Shown here: piece after piece, positions 23,801 to 37,583 of the stretch | How the letters are laid out: each line of letters starts with the position of its first letter | Position numbering within the stretch: position 1 is the stretch's first letter | Assembly: GCA_037783545.1 (NCBI GenBank) | Contig: JBBELK010001008.1 | Location: 1 to 64,000 of the forward strand | Origin: Henricia sp. BOLD:AAB3569 | Lineage: Eukaryota; Echinodermata; Asteroidea; Spinulosida; Echinasteridae | Direction of reading: 5' to 3' | Length of the DNA stretch: 64,000 nucleotides | Made by a program: the position numbers and the translations under genes | The notes under the pieces: model-generated | Seen by the model: only the letters and a program-made list of their open reading frames with translations | The model's database searches: none | What the model was told of the DNA's origin: nothing

Positions 23801-26800
23801 TTCCAAATTTGCCGGCATTTGGGACACACTTTGACCTAATTCCCGTCACAATCTGGGGTGAGTCAACGGCCGTACAATAGTACACCAGCGCAGCGCAGGG
23901 TGTCCCAACAGCCACGGTTAGGGGAATAACCACGTAGCCGAGCTCCGTTTTCCCTAAACTCTGAAATTTCTCCGTCATTTCCCAGCGAAAATCTGTCAAT
24001 TTTGCATGACAAGTGCGGAATATATACAGTTTGGAGCATGCAAAATTTGAAGTTGGTTGGAAAATTCCTTGATTTCCAAATTTGCCGGCATTTGGGACAC
24101 ACTTTGACCTAATTCCCGTCACAATCTGGGGTGAGTCAACGGCCGTACAAATGTACACCAGCGCAGCGCAGGGTGTCCCAACAGCCACGGTTAGGGAAAT
24201 AACCACGTAGCCGAGCTCCGTTTTCCCTAAACTCTGAAATTTCTCCGTCATTTCCCAGCGAAAATCTGTCAATTTTACATGACAAGTGCAAAATATATAC
24301 AGTTTGGAGCATGCAAAATTTGAAGTTGGTTGGAAAATTCCTTGATTTCCAAAATTGCCGGCATTTGGGACACACTTTGACCTAATTCCCGTCACAATCT
24401 GGGGTGAGTCAACGGCCGTACAATAGTACACCAGCGCAGCGCAGGGTGTCCCAACAGCCACGGTTAGGGGAATAACCACGTAGCCGAGCTCCGTTTTCCC
24501 TAAACTCTGAAATTTCTCCTTCATTTCCCAGCGAAAATCTGTCAATTTTGCATGACAAGTGCGGAATATATACAGTTTGGAGCATGCAAAATTTGAAGTT
24601 GGTTGGAAAATTCCTTGATTTCCAAATTTTCGGGCATTTGGGACACACTTTGACCTAATTCCCGTCACAATCTGGGGTGAGTCAACGGCCGTACAAATGT
24701 ACACCAGCGCAGCGCAGGGTGTCCCAACAGCCACGGTTAGGGAAATAACCACGTAGCCGAGCTCCGTTTTCCCTAAACTCTGAAATTTCTCCGTCATTTC
24801 CCAGCGAAAATCTGTCAATTTTACATGACAAGTGCGGAATATATACAGTTTGGAGCATGCAAAATTTGAAGTTGGTTGGAAAATTCCTTGATTTCCAAAT
24901 TTGCCGGCATTTGGGACACACTTTGACCTAATTCCCGTCACAATCTGGGGTGAGTCAACGGCCGTACAATAGTACACCAGCGCAGCGCAGGGTGTCCCAA
25001 CAGCCACGGTTAGGGGAATAACCACGTAGCCGAGCTCCGTTTTCCCTAAACTCTGAAATTTCTCCGTCATTTCCCAGCGAAAATCTGTCAATTTTGCATG
25101 ACAAGTGCGGAATATATACAGTTTGGAGCATGCAAAATTTGAAGTTGGTTGGAAAATTCCTTGATTTCCAAATTTGCCGGCATTTGGGACACACTTTGAC
25201 CAAATTCCCGTCACAATCTGGGGTGAGTCAACGGCCGTACAAATGTACACCAGCGCAGCGCAGGGTGTCCCAACAGCCACGGTTAGGGGAATAACCACGT
25301 AGCCGAGCTCCGTTTTCCCTAAACTCTGAAATTTCTCCGTCATTTCCCAGCGAAAATCTGTCAATTTTGCATGACAAGTGCGGAATATATACAGTTTTGA
25401 GCATGCAAAATTTGAAGTTGGTTGGAAAATTCCTTGATTTCCAAATTTGCCGGCATTTGGGACACACTTTGACCTAATTCCCGTCACAATCTGGGGTGAG
25501 TCAACGGCCGTACAATAGTACACCAGCGCAGCGCAGGGTGTCCCAACAGCCACGGTTAGGGGAATAACCACGTAGCCGAGCTCTGTTTTCCCTAAACTCT
25601 GAAATTTCTAGGTCATTTCCCAGCGAAAATCTGTCAATTTTGCATGACAAGTGCGGAATATATACAGTTTGGAGCATGCAAAATTTGAAGTTGGTTGGAA
25701 AATTCCTTGATTTCCAAATTTGCCGGCATTTGGGACACACTTTGACCTAATTCCCGTCACAATCTGGGGTGAGTCAACGGCCGTACAATAGTACACCAGC
25801 GCAGCGCAGGGTGTCCCAACAGCCACGGTTAGGGGAATAACCACGTAGCCGAGCTCCGTTTTCCCTAAACTCTGAAATTTCTCCGTCATTTCCCAGCGAA
25901 AATCTGTCAATTTTGCATGACAAGTGCGGAATATATACAGTTTTGAGCATGCAAAATTTGAAGTTGGTTGGAAAATTCCTTGATTTCCAAATTTGCCGGC
26001 ATTTGGGACACACTTTGACCTAATTCCCGTCACAATCTGGGGTGAGTCAACGGCCGTACAATAGTACACCAGCGCAGCGCAGGGTGTCCCAACAGCCACG
26101 GTTAGGGGAATAACCACGTAGCCGAGCTCTGTTTTCCCTAAACTCTGAAATTTCTCCGTCATTTCCCAGCGAAAATCTGTCAATTTTGCATGACAAGTGC
26201 GGAATATATACAGTTTGGAGCATGCAAAATTTGAAGTTGGTTGGAAAATTCCTTGATTTCCAAATTTGCCGGCATTTGGGACACACTTTGACCTAATTCC
26301 CGTCACAATCTGGGGTGAGTCAACGGCCGTACAATAGTACACCAGCGCAGCGCAGGGTGTCCCAACAGCCACGGTTAGGGGAATAACCACGTAGCCGAGC
26401 TCCGTTTTCCCTAAACTCTGAAATTTCTCCGTCATTTCCCAGCGAAAATCTGTCAATTTTGCATGACAAGTGCGGAATATATACAGTTTGGAGCATGCAA
26501 AATTAGAAGTTGGTTGGAAAATTCCTTGATTTCCAAATTTGCGGGCATTTGGGACACACTTTGACCTAATTCCCGTCACAATCTGGGGTGAGTCAACGGC
26601 CGTACAAATGTACACCAGCGCAGCGCAGGGTGTCCCAACAGCCACGGTTAGGGAAATAACCACGTAGCCGAGCTCCGTTTTCCCTAAACTCTGAAATTTC
26701 TCCGTCATTTCCCAGCGAAAATCTGTCAATTTTACATGACAAGTGCGGAATATATACAGTTTGGAGCATGCAAAATTTGAAGTTGGTTGGAAAATTCCTT

Positions 26801-28503
26801 GATTTCCAAATTTGCCGGCATTTGGGACACACTTTGACCTAATTCCCGTCACAATCTGGGGTGAGTCAACGGCCGTACAAATGTACACCAGCGCAGCGCA
26901 GGGTGTCCCAACAGCCACGGTTAGGGGAATAACCACGTAGCCGAGCTCCGTTTTCCCTAAACTCTGAAATTTCTCCGTCATTTCCCAGCGAAAATCTGTC
27001 AATTTTGCATGACAAGTGCGGAATATATACAGTTTGGAGCATGCAAAATTTGAAGTTGGTTGGAAAATTCCTTGATTTCCAAATTTGCCGGCATTTGGGA
27101 CACACTTTGACCTAATTCCCGTCACAATCTGGGGTGAGTCAACGGCCGTACAATAGTACACCAGCGCAGCGCAGGGTGTCCCAACAGCCACGGTTAGGGG
27201 AATAACCACGTAGCCGAGCTCCGTTTTCCCTAAACTCTGAAATTTCTCCGTCATTTCCCAGCGAAAATCTGTCAATTTTGCATGACAAGTGCGGAATATA
27301 TACAGTTTGGAGCATGCAACATTTGAAGTTGGTTGGAAAATTCCTTGATTTCCAAATTTGCCGGCATTTGGGACACACTTTGACCTAATTCCCGTCACAA
27401 TCTGGGGTGAGTCAACGGCCGTACAAATGTACACCAGCGCAGCGCAGGGTGTCCCAACAGCCACGGTTAGGGAAATAACCACGTAGCCGAGCTCCGTTTT
27501 CCCTAAACTCTGAAATTTCTCCGTCATTTCCCAGCGAAAATCTGTCAATTTTACATGACAAGTGCAAAATATATACAGTTTGGAGCATGCAAAATTTGAA
27601 GTTGGTTGGAAAATTCCTTGATTTCCAAATTTGCCGGCATTTGGGACACACTTTGACCTAATTCCCGTCACAATCTGGGGTGAGTCAACGGCCGTACAAT
27701 AGTACACCAGCGCAGCGCAGGGTGTCCCAACAGCCACGGTTAGGGGAATAACCACGTAGCCGAGCTCTGTTTTCCCTAAACTCTGAAATTTCTAGGTCAT
27801 TTCCCAGCGAAAATCTGTCAATTTTGCATGACAAGTGCGGAATATATACAGTTTGGAGCATGCAAAATTTGAAGTTGGTTGGAAAATTCCTTGATTTCCA
27901 AATTTGCCGGCATTTGGGACACACTTTGACCTAATTCCCGTCACAATCTGGGGTGAGTCAACGGCCGTACAATAGTACACCAGCGCAGCGCAGGGTGTCC
28001 CAACAGCCACGGTTAGGGGAATAACCACGTAGCCGAGCTCCGTTTTCCCTAAACTCTGAAATTTCTCCGTCATTTCCCAGCGAAAATCTGTCAATTTTGC
28101 ATGACAAGTGCGGAATATATACAGTTTGGAGCATGCAAAATTTGAAGTTGGTTGGAAAATTCCTTGATTTCCAAATTTGCGGGCATTTGGGACACACTTT
28201 GACCTAATTCCCGTCACATTCTGGGGTGAGTCAACGGCCGTACAAATGTACACCAGCGCAGCGCAGGGTGTCCCAACAGCCACGGTTAGGGAAATAACCA
28301 CGTAGCCGAGCTCCGTTTTCCCTAAACTCTGAAATTTCTCCGTCATTTCCCAGCGAAAATCTGTCAATTTTACATGACAAGTGCGGAATATATACAGTTT
28401 GGAGCATGCAAAATTTGAAGTTGGTTGGAAAATTCCTTGATTTCCAAATTTGCCGGCATTTGGGACACACTTTGACCTAATTCCCGTCACAATCTGGGGT
28501 GAG
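20863..28503 (+). repeat. Irregular long-period duplications in zone B2
   Basis: A unit with AGCTCTGTTTTCC and TTTCTAGGTC occurs at 20863, 25501 and 27685. The three-unit string starting at 20863, the second unit having TTTGCGGGCATTTG, recurs at 27685 (offset 6,822 bp, 25 units less 3 bp). The string around 23047-24408, ending in a unit with AAGTGCAAAATATATAC, recurs around 26320-27684 (offset 3,273-3,276 bp, 12 units). The 3-bp difference comes from the unit with ATACAGGGAGC near 23757, which lost TTT. Confidence 0.7.
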
Positions 28504-31131
28504 TCAACGGCCGTACAATAGTACACCAGCGCAGCGCAGGGTGTCCCAACAGCCACGGTTAGGGGAATAACCACGTAGCCGAGCTCCGTTTTCCCTAAAC
28601 TCTGAAATTTCTCCGTCATTTCCCAGCGAAAATCTGTCAATTTTGCATGACAAGTGCGGAATATATACAGTTTGGAGCATGCAAAATTTGAAGTTGGTTG
28701 GAAAATTCCTTGATTTCCAAATTTGCCGGCATTTGGGACACACTTTGACCTAATTCCCGTCACAATCTGGGGTGAGTCAACGGCCGTACAAATGTACACC
28801 AGCGCAGCGCAGGGTGTCCCAACAGCCACGGTTAGGGGAATAACCACGTAGCCGAGCTCCGTTTTCCCTAAACTCTGAAATTTCTCCGTCATTTCCAGCG
28901 AAAATCTGTCAATTTTGCATGACAAGTGCGGAATATATACAGTTTTGAGCATGCAAAATTTGAAGTTGGTTGGAAAATTCCTTGATTTCCAAATTTGCCG
29001 GCATTTGGGACACACTTTGACCTAATTCCCGTCACAATCTGGGGTGAGTCAACGGCCGTACAAATGTACACCAGCGCAGCGCAGGGTGTCCCAACAGCCA
29101 CGGTTAGGGAAATAACCACGTAGCCGAGATCCGTTTTCCCTAAACTCTGAAATTTCTCCGTCATTTCCCAGCGAAAATCTGTCAATTTTACATGACAAGT
29201 GCGGAATATATACAGTTTGGAGCATGCAAAATTTGAAGTTGGTTGGAAAATTCTTTGATTTCCAAATTTGCCGGCATTTGGGACACACTTTGGCCTAATT
29301 CCCGTCACAATCTGGGGTGAGTCAACGGCCGTACAAATGTACACCAGCGCAGCGCAGGGTGTCCCAACAGCCACGGTTAGGGGAATAACCACGTAGCCGA
29401 GCTCCGTTTTCCCTAAACTCTGAAATTTCTCCGTCATTTCCCAGCGAAAATCTGTCAATTTTGCATGACAAGTGCGGAATATATACAGTTTGGAGAATGC
29501 CAAATTTGAAGTTGGTTGGAAAATTCCTTGATTTCCAAATTTGCCGGCATTTGGGACACACTTTGACCTAATTCCCGTCACAATCTGGGGTGAGTCAACG
29601 GCCGTACAATAGTACACCAGCGCCGCGCAGGGTGTCCCAACAGCCACGGTTAGGGGAATAACCACGTAGCCGAGCTCCGTTTTCCCTAAACTCTGAAATT
29701 TCTCCGTCATTTCCCAGCGAAAATCTGTCAATTTTGCATGACAAGTGCGGAATATATACAGTTTGGAGCATGCAAAATTTGAAGTTGGCTGGAAAATTCC
29801 TTGATTTCCAAATTTGCCGGCATTTGGGACACACTTTGACCTAATTCCCGTCACAATCTGGGGTGAGTCAACGGCCGTACAAATGTACACCAGCGCAGCG
29901 CAGGGTGTCCCAACAGCCACGGTTAGGGAAATAACCACGTAGCCGAGATCCGTTTTCCCTAAACTCTGAAATTTCTCCGTCATTTCCCAGCGAAAATCTG
30001 TCAATTTTACATGACAAGTGCGGAATATATACAGTTTGGAGCATGCAAAATTTGAAGTTGGTTGGAAAATTCTTTGATTTCCAAATTTGCCGGCATTTGG
30101 GACACACTTTGGCCTAATTCCCGTCACAATCTGGGGTGAGTCAACGGCCGTACAAATGTACACCAGCGCAGCGCAGGGTGTCCCAACAGCCACGGTTAGG
30201 GAATAACCACGTAGCCGAGCTCCGTTTTCCCTAAACTCTGAAATTTCTCCGTCATTTCCCAGCGAAAATCTGTCAATTTTGCATGACAAGTGCGGAATAT
30301 ATACAGTTTGGAGCATGCCAAATTTGAAGTTGGTCGGAAAATTCCTTGATTTCCAAATTTGCCGGCATTTGGGACACACTTTGACCTAATTCCCGTCACA
30401 ATCTGGGGTGAGTCAACGGCCGTACAATAGTACACCAGCGCAGCGCAGGGTGTCCCAACAGCCACGGTTAGGGGAATAACCACGTAGCCGAGCTCCGTTT
30501 TCCCTAAACTCTGAAATTTCTCCGTCATTTCCCAGCGAAAATCTGTCAATTTTGCATGACAAGTGCGGAATATATACAGTTTGGAGCATGCAAAATTTGA
30601 AGTTGGCTGGAAAATTCCTTGATTTCCAAATTTGCCGGCATTTGGGACACACTTTGACCTAATTCCCGTCACAATCTGGGGTGAGTCAACGGCCGTACAA
30701 ATGTACACCAGCGCAGCGCAGGGTGTCCCAACAGCCACGGTTAGGGAAATAACCACGTAGCCGAGCTCCGTTTTCCCTAAACTCTGAAATTTCTCCGTCA
30801 TTTCCCAACGAAAATCTGTCAATTTTACAAGACAAGTGCGGAATATATAAAGTTTGGAGCATGCAAAATTTGAAGTTGGTTGGAAAATTCCTTGATTTCC
30901 AAATTTGCCGGCATTTGGGACACACTTTGACCTAATTCCCGTCACAATCTGGGGTGAGTCAACGGCCGTACAATAGTACACCAGCGCAGCGCAGGGTGTC
31001 CCAACAGCCACGGTTAGGGGAATAACCACGTAGCCGAGCTCCGTTTTCCCTAAACTCTGAAATTTCTCCGTCATTTCCCAGCTAAAATCTGTCAATTTTG
31101 CATGACAAGTGCGGAATATATACAGTTTGGA

Positions 31132-31403
31132 GCATGCAAAATTTGAAGTTGGTTGGAAAATTCCTTGATTTCCAAATTTGCCGGCATTTGGGACACACTT
31201 TGACCTAATTCCCGTCACAATCTGGGGTGAGTCAACGGCCGTACAAATGTACACCAGCGCGGCGCAGGGTGTCCCAACAGCCACAATTAGGGGAATAACC
31301 ACGCAGTCGAGCTCCGTTTCCCTAAACTCTGAAATTTCTCCGTCATTTCCCAGCGAAAATCTGTCAATTTTGCATGACAAGTGCGGAATATATACAGTTT
31401 GGA
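31132..31403 (+). repeat. B2/B3 boundary monomer
   Basis: This 272-bp unit switches from GCAGCGC to GCGGCGC and from ACGTAGCC to ACGCAGTCG, and also has CACAATTAGG and CGTTTCCC. The next unit already carries the CATGCG insertion and the standard ACGCAGCC of zone B3. The change of zone is therefore completed within one to two monomers and preserves register. Confidence 0.85.
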
Positions 31404-31533
31404 GCATGCAAAATTTGAAGTTGGTTGGAAAATTCCTTGATTTCCAAATTTGCCGGCATTTGGGACACACTTTGACCTAATTCCCGTCACAATCTGGGGT
31501 GAGTCAACGGCCGTACAAATGTACACCAGCACG

Positions 31534-31543
31534 GCGCATGCGC
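31534..31543 (+). promoter_or_regulatory. GCGCATGCGC palindrome (NRF1-like), present only in 279-bp units
   Basis: The CATGCG insertion turns GCGGCGCAGG into GCGGCGCATGCGCAGG and so makes a perfect 10-bp palindrome. GCGCATGCGCA matches the NRF1 consensus YGCGCAYGCGCR at all but the first position, where G replaces a pyrimidine. This is the first of about 43 such sites, the last two near 62370 and 63195. The unit near 36790 has GTCGCATGCGCAGG and breaks the palindrome. The consensus is known for animal NRF1; binding here is inference. Confidence 0.45.
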
Positions 31544-31783
31544 AGGGTGTCCCAACAGCCACGGTTAGGGGAATAACCACGCAGCCGAGCTCCGTTTTCC
31601 CTAAACTCTGAAATTTCTCCGTCATTTCCCAGCGAAAATCTGTCAATTTTGCATGACAAGTGCGGAATATATACAGTTTGGAGCATGCAAATTTTGAAGT
31701 TGGTTGAACAAATTTCTTGATTTCCAAATTTGCCGGCATTTGGGACACACTTTGACCTAATTCCCGTCACAATCTGGGGTGAG

Positions 31784-34700
31784 TCAACGGCCGTACAAAT
31801 GTACACCAGCGCGGCGCATGCGCAGGGTGTCCCAACAGCCACGGTTAGGGGAATAACCACGCAGCCGAGCTCCGTTTTCCCTAAACTCTGAAATTTCTCC
31901 GTCATTTCCCAGCGAAAATCTGTCAATTTTGCATGACAAGTGCGGAATATATACAGTTTGGAGCATGCAAAATTTGAAGTTGGTTGGAAAATTCCTTGAT
32001 TTCCAAATTTGCCGGCATTTAGGACACACTTTGACCTAATTCCCGTCACAATCTGGGGTGAGTCAACGGCCGTACAAATGTACACCAGCGCGGCGCAGGG
32101 TGTCCCAACAGCCACGGTTAGGGGAATAACCACGCAGCCGAGCTCCGTTTTCCCTAAACTCTGAAATTTCTCCGTCATTTCCCAGCGAAAATCTGTCAAT
32201 TTTGCATGACAAGTGCGGAATTTATACGGTTTGGAGCATGCAAAATTTGAAGTTGGTTGGAAAATTCCTTGATTTCCAAATTTGCCGGCATTTGGGACAC
32301 ACTTTGACCTAATTCCCGTCTCAATCTGGAGTGAGTCAACGGCAGTACAAATGTACACCAGCGCGGCGCAGGGTGTCCCAACAGCCACGGTTAGGGGAAT
32401 AACCACGCAGCCGAGCTCCGTTTTCCCCTAAACTCTGACATTTCTCCGTCATTTCCCAGCGAAAATCTGTCAATTTTGCATGACAAGTGCGGAATATATA
32501 CAGTTTGGAGCATGCAAAATTTGAAGTTGATTGGAAAATTCCTTGATTTCCAAATTTGCCGGCATTTGGGACACACTTTGACCTAATTCCCGTCACAATC
32601 TGGGGTGAGTCAACGGCGGTACAAATGTACACCGGCGCGGCGCAGGGTGTCCCAACAGCCACGGTTAGAGGAATAACCACGCAGCCGAGCTCCGTTTTTT
32701 CCTAAACTCTGAAATTTCTCCGTCATTTCCCAGCGAAAATCTGTCAATTTTGCATGACAAGTGCGGAATATATACAGTTTGGAGCATGCCAAATTTGAAG
32801 TTGGTTGGAAAATTCCTTGATTTCCAAATTTGCCGGCATTTGGGACACACTTTGACCTAATTCCCGTCACAATCTGGGGTGAGTCAACGGCCGTACAAAT
32901 GTACACCAGCGCGGCGCATGCGCAGGGTGTCCCAACAGCCACGGTTAGGGGAATAACCACGCAGCCGAGCTCCGTTTTCCCTAAACTCTGAAATTTCTCC
33001 GTCATTTCCCAGCGAAAATCTGTCAATTTTGCATGACAAGTGCGGAATATATACAGTTTGGAGCATGCAAAATTTGAAGTTGGTTGGAAAATTCCTTGAT
33101 TTCCAAATTTGCCGGCATTTGGGACACACTTTGACCTAATTCCCGTCACAATCTGGGGTGAGTCAACGGCCGTACAAATGTACACCAGCGCGGCGCATGC
33201 GCAGGGTGTCCCAACAGCCACGGTTAGGGGAATAACCACGCAGCCGAGCTCCGTTTTCCCTAAACTCTGAAATTTCTCCGTCATTTCCCAGCGAAAATCT
33301 GTCAATTTTGCATGACAAGTGCGGAATATATACAGTTTGGAGCATGCAAATTTTGAAGTTGGTTGAACAAATTCCTTGATTTCCAAATTTGCCGGCATTT
33401 GGGACACACTTTGACCTAATTCCCGTCACAATCTGGGGTGAGTCAACGGCCGTACAAATGTACACCAGCGCGGCGCATGCGCAGGGTGTCCCAACAGCCA
33501 CGGTTAGGGGAATAACCACGCAGCCGAGCTCCGTTTTCCCTAAACTCTGAAATTTCTCCGTCATTTCCCCAGCGAAAATCTGTCAATTTTGCATGACAAG
33601 TGCGGAATATATACAGTTTGGAGCATGCAAAATTTGAAGTTGGTTGGAAAATTCCTTGATTTCCAAATTTGCCGGCATTTGGGACACACTTTGACCTAAT
33701 TCCCGTCACAATCTGGGGTGAGTCAACGGCCGTACAAATGTACACCAGCGCGGCGCAGGGTGTCCCAACAGCCACGGTTAGGGGAATAACCACGCAGCCG
33801 AGCTCCGTTTTCCCTAAACTCTGAAATTTCTCCGTCATTTCCCAGCGAAAATCTGTCAATTTTGCATGACAAGTGCGGAATTTATACAGTTTGGAGCATG
33901 CAAAATTTGAATTTGGTTGGAAAATTCCTTGATTTCCAAATTTGCCGGCATTTGGGACACACTTTGACCTAATTCCCGTCTCAATCTGGAGTGAGTCAAC
34001 GGCAGTACAAATGTACACCAGCGCGGCGCAGGGTGTCCCAACAGCCACGGTTAGGGGAATAACCACGCAGCCGAGCTCCGTTTTCCCTAAACTCTGACAT
34101 TTCTCCGTCATTTCCCAGCGAAAATCTGTCAATTTTGCATGACAAGTGCGGAATATATACAGTTTGGAGCATGCCAAATTTGAAGTTGATTGGAAAATTC
34201 CTTGATTTCCAAATTTGCCGGCATTTGGGACACACTTTGACCTAATTCCCGTCACAATCTGGGGTGAGTCAACGGCGGTACAAATGTACACCGGCGCGGC
34301 GCAGGGTGTCCCAACAGCCACGGTTAGAGGAATAACCACGCAGCCGAGCTCCGTTTTTCCTAAACTCTGAAATTTCTCCGTCATTTCCCAGCGAAAATCT
34401 GTCAATTTTGCATGACAAGTGCGGAATATATACAGTTTGGAGCATGCAAAATTTCAAGTTGGTTGGAAAATTCCTTGATTTCCAAATTTGCCGGCATTTT
34501 GGGACACACTTTGACCTAATTCCCGTCACAATCTGGGGTGAGTCAACGGCCGTACAAATGTACACCAGCGCGGCGCATGCGCAGGGTGTCCCAACAGCCA
34601 CGGTTAGGGGAATAACCACGCAGCCGAGCTCCGTTTTCCCTAAACTCTGAAATTTCTCCGTCATTTCCCAGCGAAAATCTGTCAATTTTGCATGACAAGT

Positions 34701-36758
34701 GCGGAATATATACAGTTTGGAGCATGCAAAATTTGAAGTTGGTTGGAAAATTCCTTGATTTCCAAATTTGCCGGCATTTGGGACACACTTTGACCTAATT
34801 CCCGTCACAATCTGGGGTGAGTCAACGGCCGTACAAATGTACACCAGCGCGGCGCATGCGCAGGGTGTCCCAACAGCCACGGTTAGGGGAATAACCACGC
34901 AGCCGAGCTCCGTTTTCCCTAAACTCTGAAATTTCTCCGTCATTTCCCAGCGAAAATCTGTCAATTTTGCATGACAAGTGCGGAATATATACAGTTTGGA
35001 GCATGCAAAATTTGAAGTTGGTTGGAAAATTCCTTGATTTCCAAATTTGCCGGCATTTGGGACACACTTTGACCTAATTCCCGTCACAATCTGGGGTGAG
35101 TCAACGGCCGTACAAATGTACACCAGCGCGGCGCATGCGCAGGGTGTCCCAACAGCCACGGTTAGGGGAATAACCACGCAGCCGAGCTCCGTTTTCCCTA
35201 AACTCTGAAATTTCTCCGTCATTTCCCAGCGAAAATCTGTCAATTTTGCATGACAAGTGCGGAATATATACAGTTTGGAGCATGCAAAATTTGAAGTTGG
35301 TTGGAAAATTCCTTGATTTCCAAATTTGCCGGCATTTGGGACACACTTTGACCTAATTCCCGTCACAATCTGGGGTGAGTCAACGGCCGTACAAATGTAC
35401 ACCAGCGCGGCGCAGGGTGTCCCAACAGCCACGGTTAGGGGAATAACCACGCAGCCGAGCTCCGTTTTCCCTAAACTCTGAAATTTCTCCGTCATTTCCC
35501 AGCGAAAATCTGTCAATTTTGCATGACAAGTGCGGAATTTATACAGTTTGGAGCATGCAAATTTTGAATTTGGTTGGAAAATTCCTTGATTTCCAAATTT
35601 GCCGGCATTTGGGACACACTTTGACCTAATTCCCGTCTCAATCTGGAGTGAGTCAACGGCAGTACAAATGTACACCAGCGCGGCGCAGGGTGTCCCAACA
35701 GCCACGGTTAGGGGAATAACCACGCAGCCGAGCTCCGTTTTCCCTAAACTCTGACATTTCTCCGTCATTTCCCAGCGAAAATCTGTCAATTTTGCATGAC
35801 AAGTGCGGAATATATACAGTTTGGAGCATGCCAAATTTGAAGTTGATTGGAAAATTCCTTGATTTCCAAATTTGCCGGCATTTGGGACACACTTTGACCT
35901 AATTCCCGTCACAATCTGGGGTGAGTCAACGGCGGTACAAATGTACACCGGCGCGGCGCAGGGTGTCCCAACAGCCACGGTTAGAGGAATAACCACGCAG
36001 CCGATCTCCGTTTTTCCTAAACTCTGAAATTTCTCCGTCATTTCCCAGCGAAAATCTGTCAATTTTGCATGACAAGTGCGGAATATATACAGTTTGGAGC
36101 ATGCAAAATTTGAAGTTGGTTGGAAAATTCCTTGATTTCCAAATTTGCCGGCATTTGGGACACACTTTGACCTAATTCCCGTCACAATCTGGGGTGAGTC
36201 AACGGCCGTACAAATGTACACCAGCGCGGCGCATGCGCAGGGTGTCCCAACAGCCACGGTTAGGGGAATAACCACGCAGCCGAGCTCCGTTTTCCCTAAA
36301 CTCTGAAATTTCTCCGTCATTTCCCAGCGAAAATCTGTCAATTTTGCATGACAAGTGCGGAATATATACAGTTTGGAGCATGCAAAATTTGAAGTTGGTT
36401 GGAAAATTCCTTGATTTCCAAATTTGCCGGCATTTGGGACACACTTTGACCTAATTCCCGTCACAATCTGGGGTGAGTCAACGGCCCGTACAAATGTACA
36501 CCAGCGCGGCGCATGCGCAGGGTGTCCCAACAGCCACGGTTAGGGGAATAACCACGCAGCCGAGCTCCGTTTTCCCTAAACTCTGAAATTTCTCCGTCAT
36601 TTCCCAGCGAAAATCTGTCAATTTTGCATGACAAGTGCGGAATATACACAGTTTGGAGCATGCAAATTTTGAAGTTGGTTGAACAAATTCCTTGATTTCC
36701 AAATTTGCCGGCATTTGGGACACACTTTGACCTAATTCCCGTCACAATCTGGGGTGAG
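31784..36758 (+). repeat. Six-monomer higher-order repeat, about 1,656 bp
   Basis: A cassette of three distinctive 273-bp units, followed by about three 279-bp units, repeats. The first cassette unit has GGAATTTATAC; the second GTCTCAATCTGGAGTG with ACGGCAGTAC, CTCTGACATT and AAGTTGATTGG; the third ACGGCGGTAC, ACACCGGCG and GGTTAGAGG. The first unit's GCATGC lies at 32236, 33896 and 35553, spacings of 1,660 and 1,657 bp. Three 279s plus three 273s make 1,656; the excess is small insertions, one an extra T near 34500. A fourth copy of the cassette sits at 46304, beyond the main run. Confidence 0.83.
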
Positions 36759-37583
36759 TCAACGGCCGTACAAATGTACACCAGCGCGTCGCATGCGCAG
36801 GGTGTCCCAACAGCCACGGTTAGGGGAATAACCACGCAGCCGAGCTCCGTTTTCCCTAAACTCTGAAATTTCTCCGTCATTTCCCAGCGAAAATCTGTCA
36901 ATTTTGCATGACAAGTGCGGAATATATACAGTTTGGAGCATGCAACATTTGAAGTTGGTTGGAAAATTCCTTGATTTCCAAATTTGTCGGCATTTGGGAC
37001 ACACTTTGACCTAATTCCCGTCTCAATCTGGAGTGAGTCAACGGCCGTACAAATGTACACCAGCGCGGCGCAGGGTGTCCCAACAGCCACGGTTAGGGGA
37101 ATAACCACGCAGCCGAGCTCCGTTTTCCCTAAACTCTGAAATTTCTCCGTCATTTCCCAGCGAAAATCTGTCAATTTTGCAGGACAAGTGCGGAATATAT
37201 ACAGTTTGGAGCATGCAAAATTTGAAGTTGGTTGGAAAATTCCTTGATTTCCAAATTTGCCGGCATTTGGGACACACTTTGACCTAATTCCCGTCACAAT
37301 CTGGGGTGAGTCAACGGCCGTACAAATGTACACCAGCGCGGCGCAGGGTGTCCCAACAGCCACGGTTAGGGGAATAACCACGCGGCCGAGCTCCGTTTTC
37401 CCTAAACTCTGAAATTTCTCCGTCATTTCCCAGCGAAAATCTGTCAATTTTGCATGACAAGTGCGGAATATATACAGTTTGGAGCATGCAAAATTTGAAG
37501 TTGGTTGGAAAATTCCTTGATTTCCAAATTTGCCGGCATTTGGGACACACTTTGACCTAATTTCCGTCTCAATCTGGAGTGAG

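Larger units (their letters stand above)
11497..31131 (+). repeat. Zone B2 of the satellite (GCAGCGCAGG / ACGTAGCC units)
   Basis: About 72 monomers with GCAGCGCAGG at the variable site and ACGTAGCC. Sub-lineages are marked by GTACAATAGTAC, by AGGGAAATAACC, by TTTACATGAC, and by a four-change type with GAGATCCG, TTTACATG, TTCTTTGATT and TGGCCTAATT (units near 17.3, 18.4, 19.2, 19.8, 29.0 and 29.9 kb; this type loses the GAGCTC site). The zone is about 21 bp short of 72 x 273, mostly through one-base losses in homopolymer runs between 12.0 and 18.7 kb. No gene is seen; minus-strand open frames of up to 841 codons (23,046-25,571) follow from the repeat period. Confidence 0.87.

Noticed and set aside
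31534..31543. Descent of the CATGCG insertion from the GCATGCGCACG segment of family A
   Set aside because: In A the motif lies before AGTACACC, whereas in 279-bp B units it lies after TACACCAGCG, so the positions are not homologous. A local duplication within GCGC is simpler.
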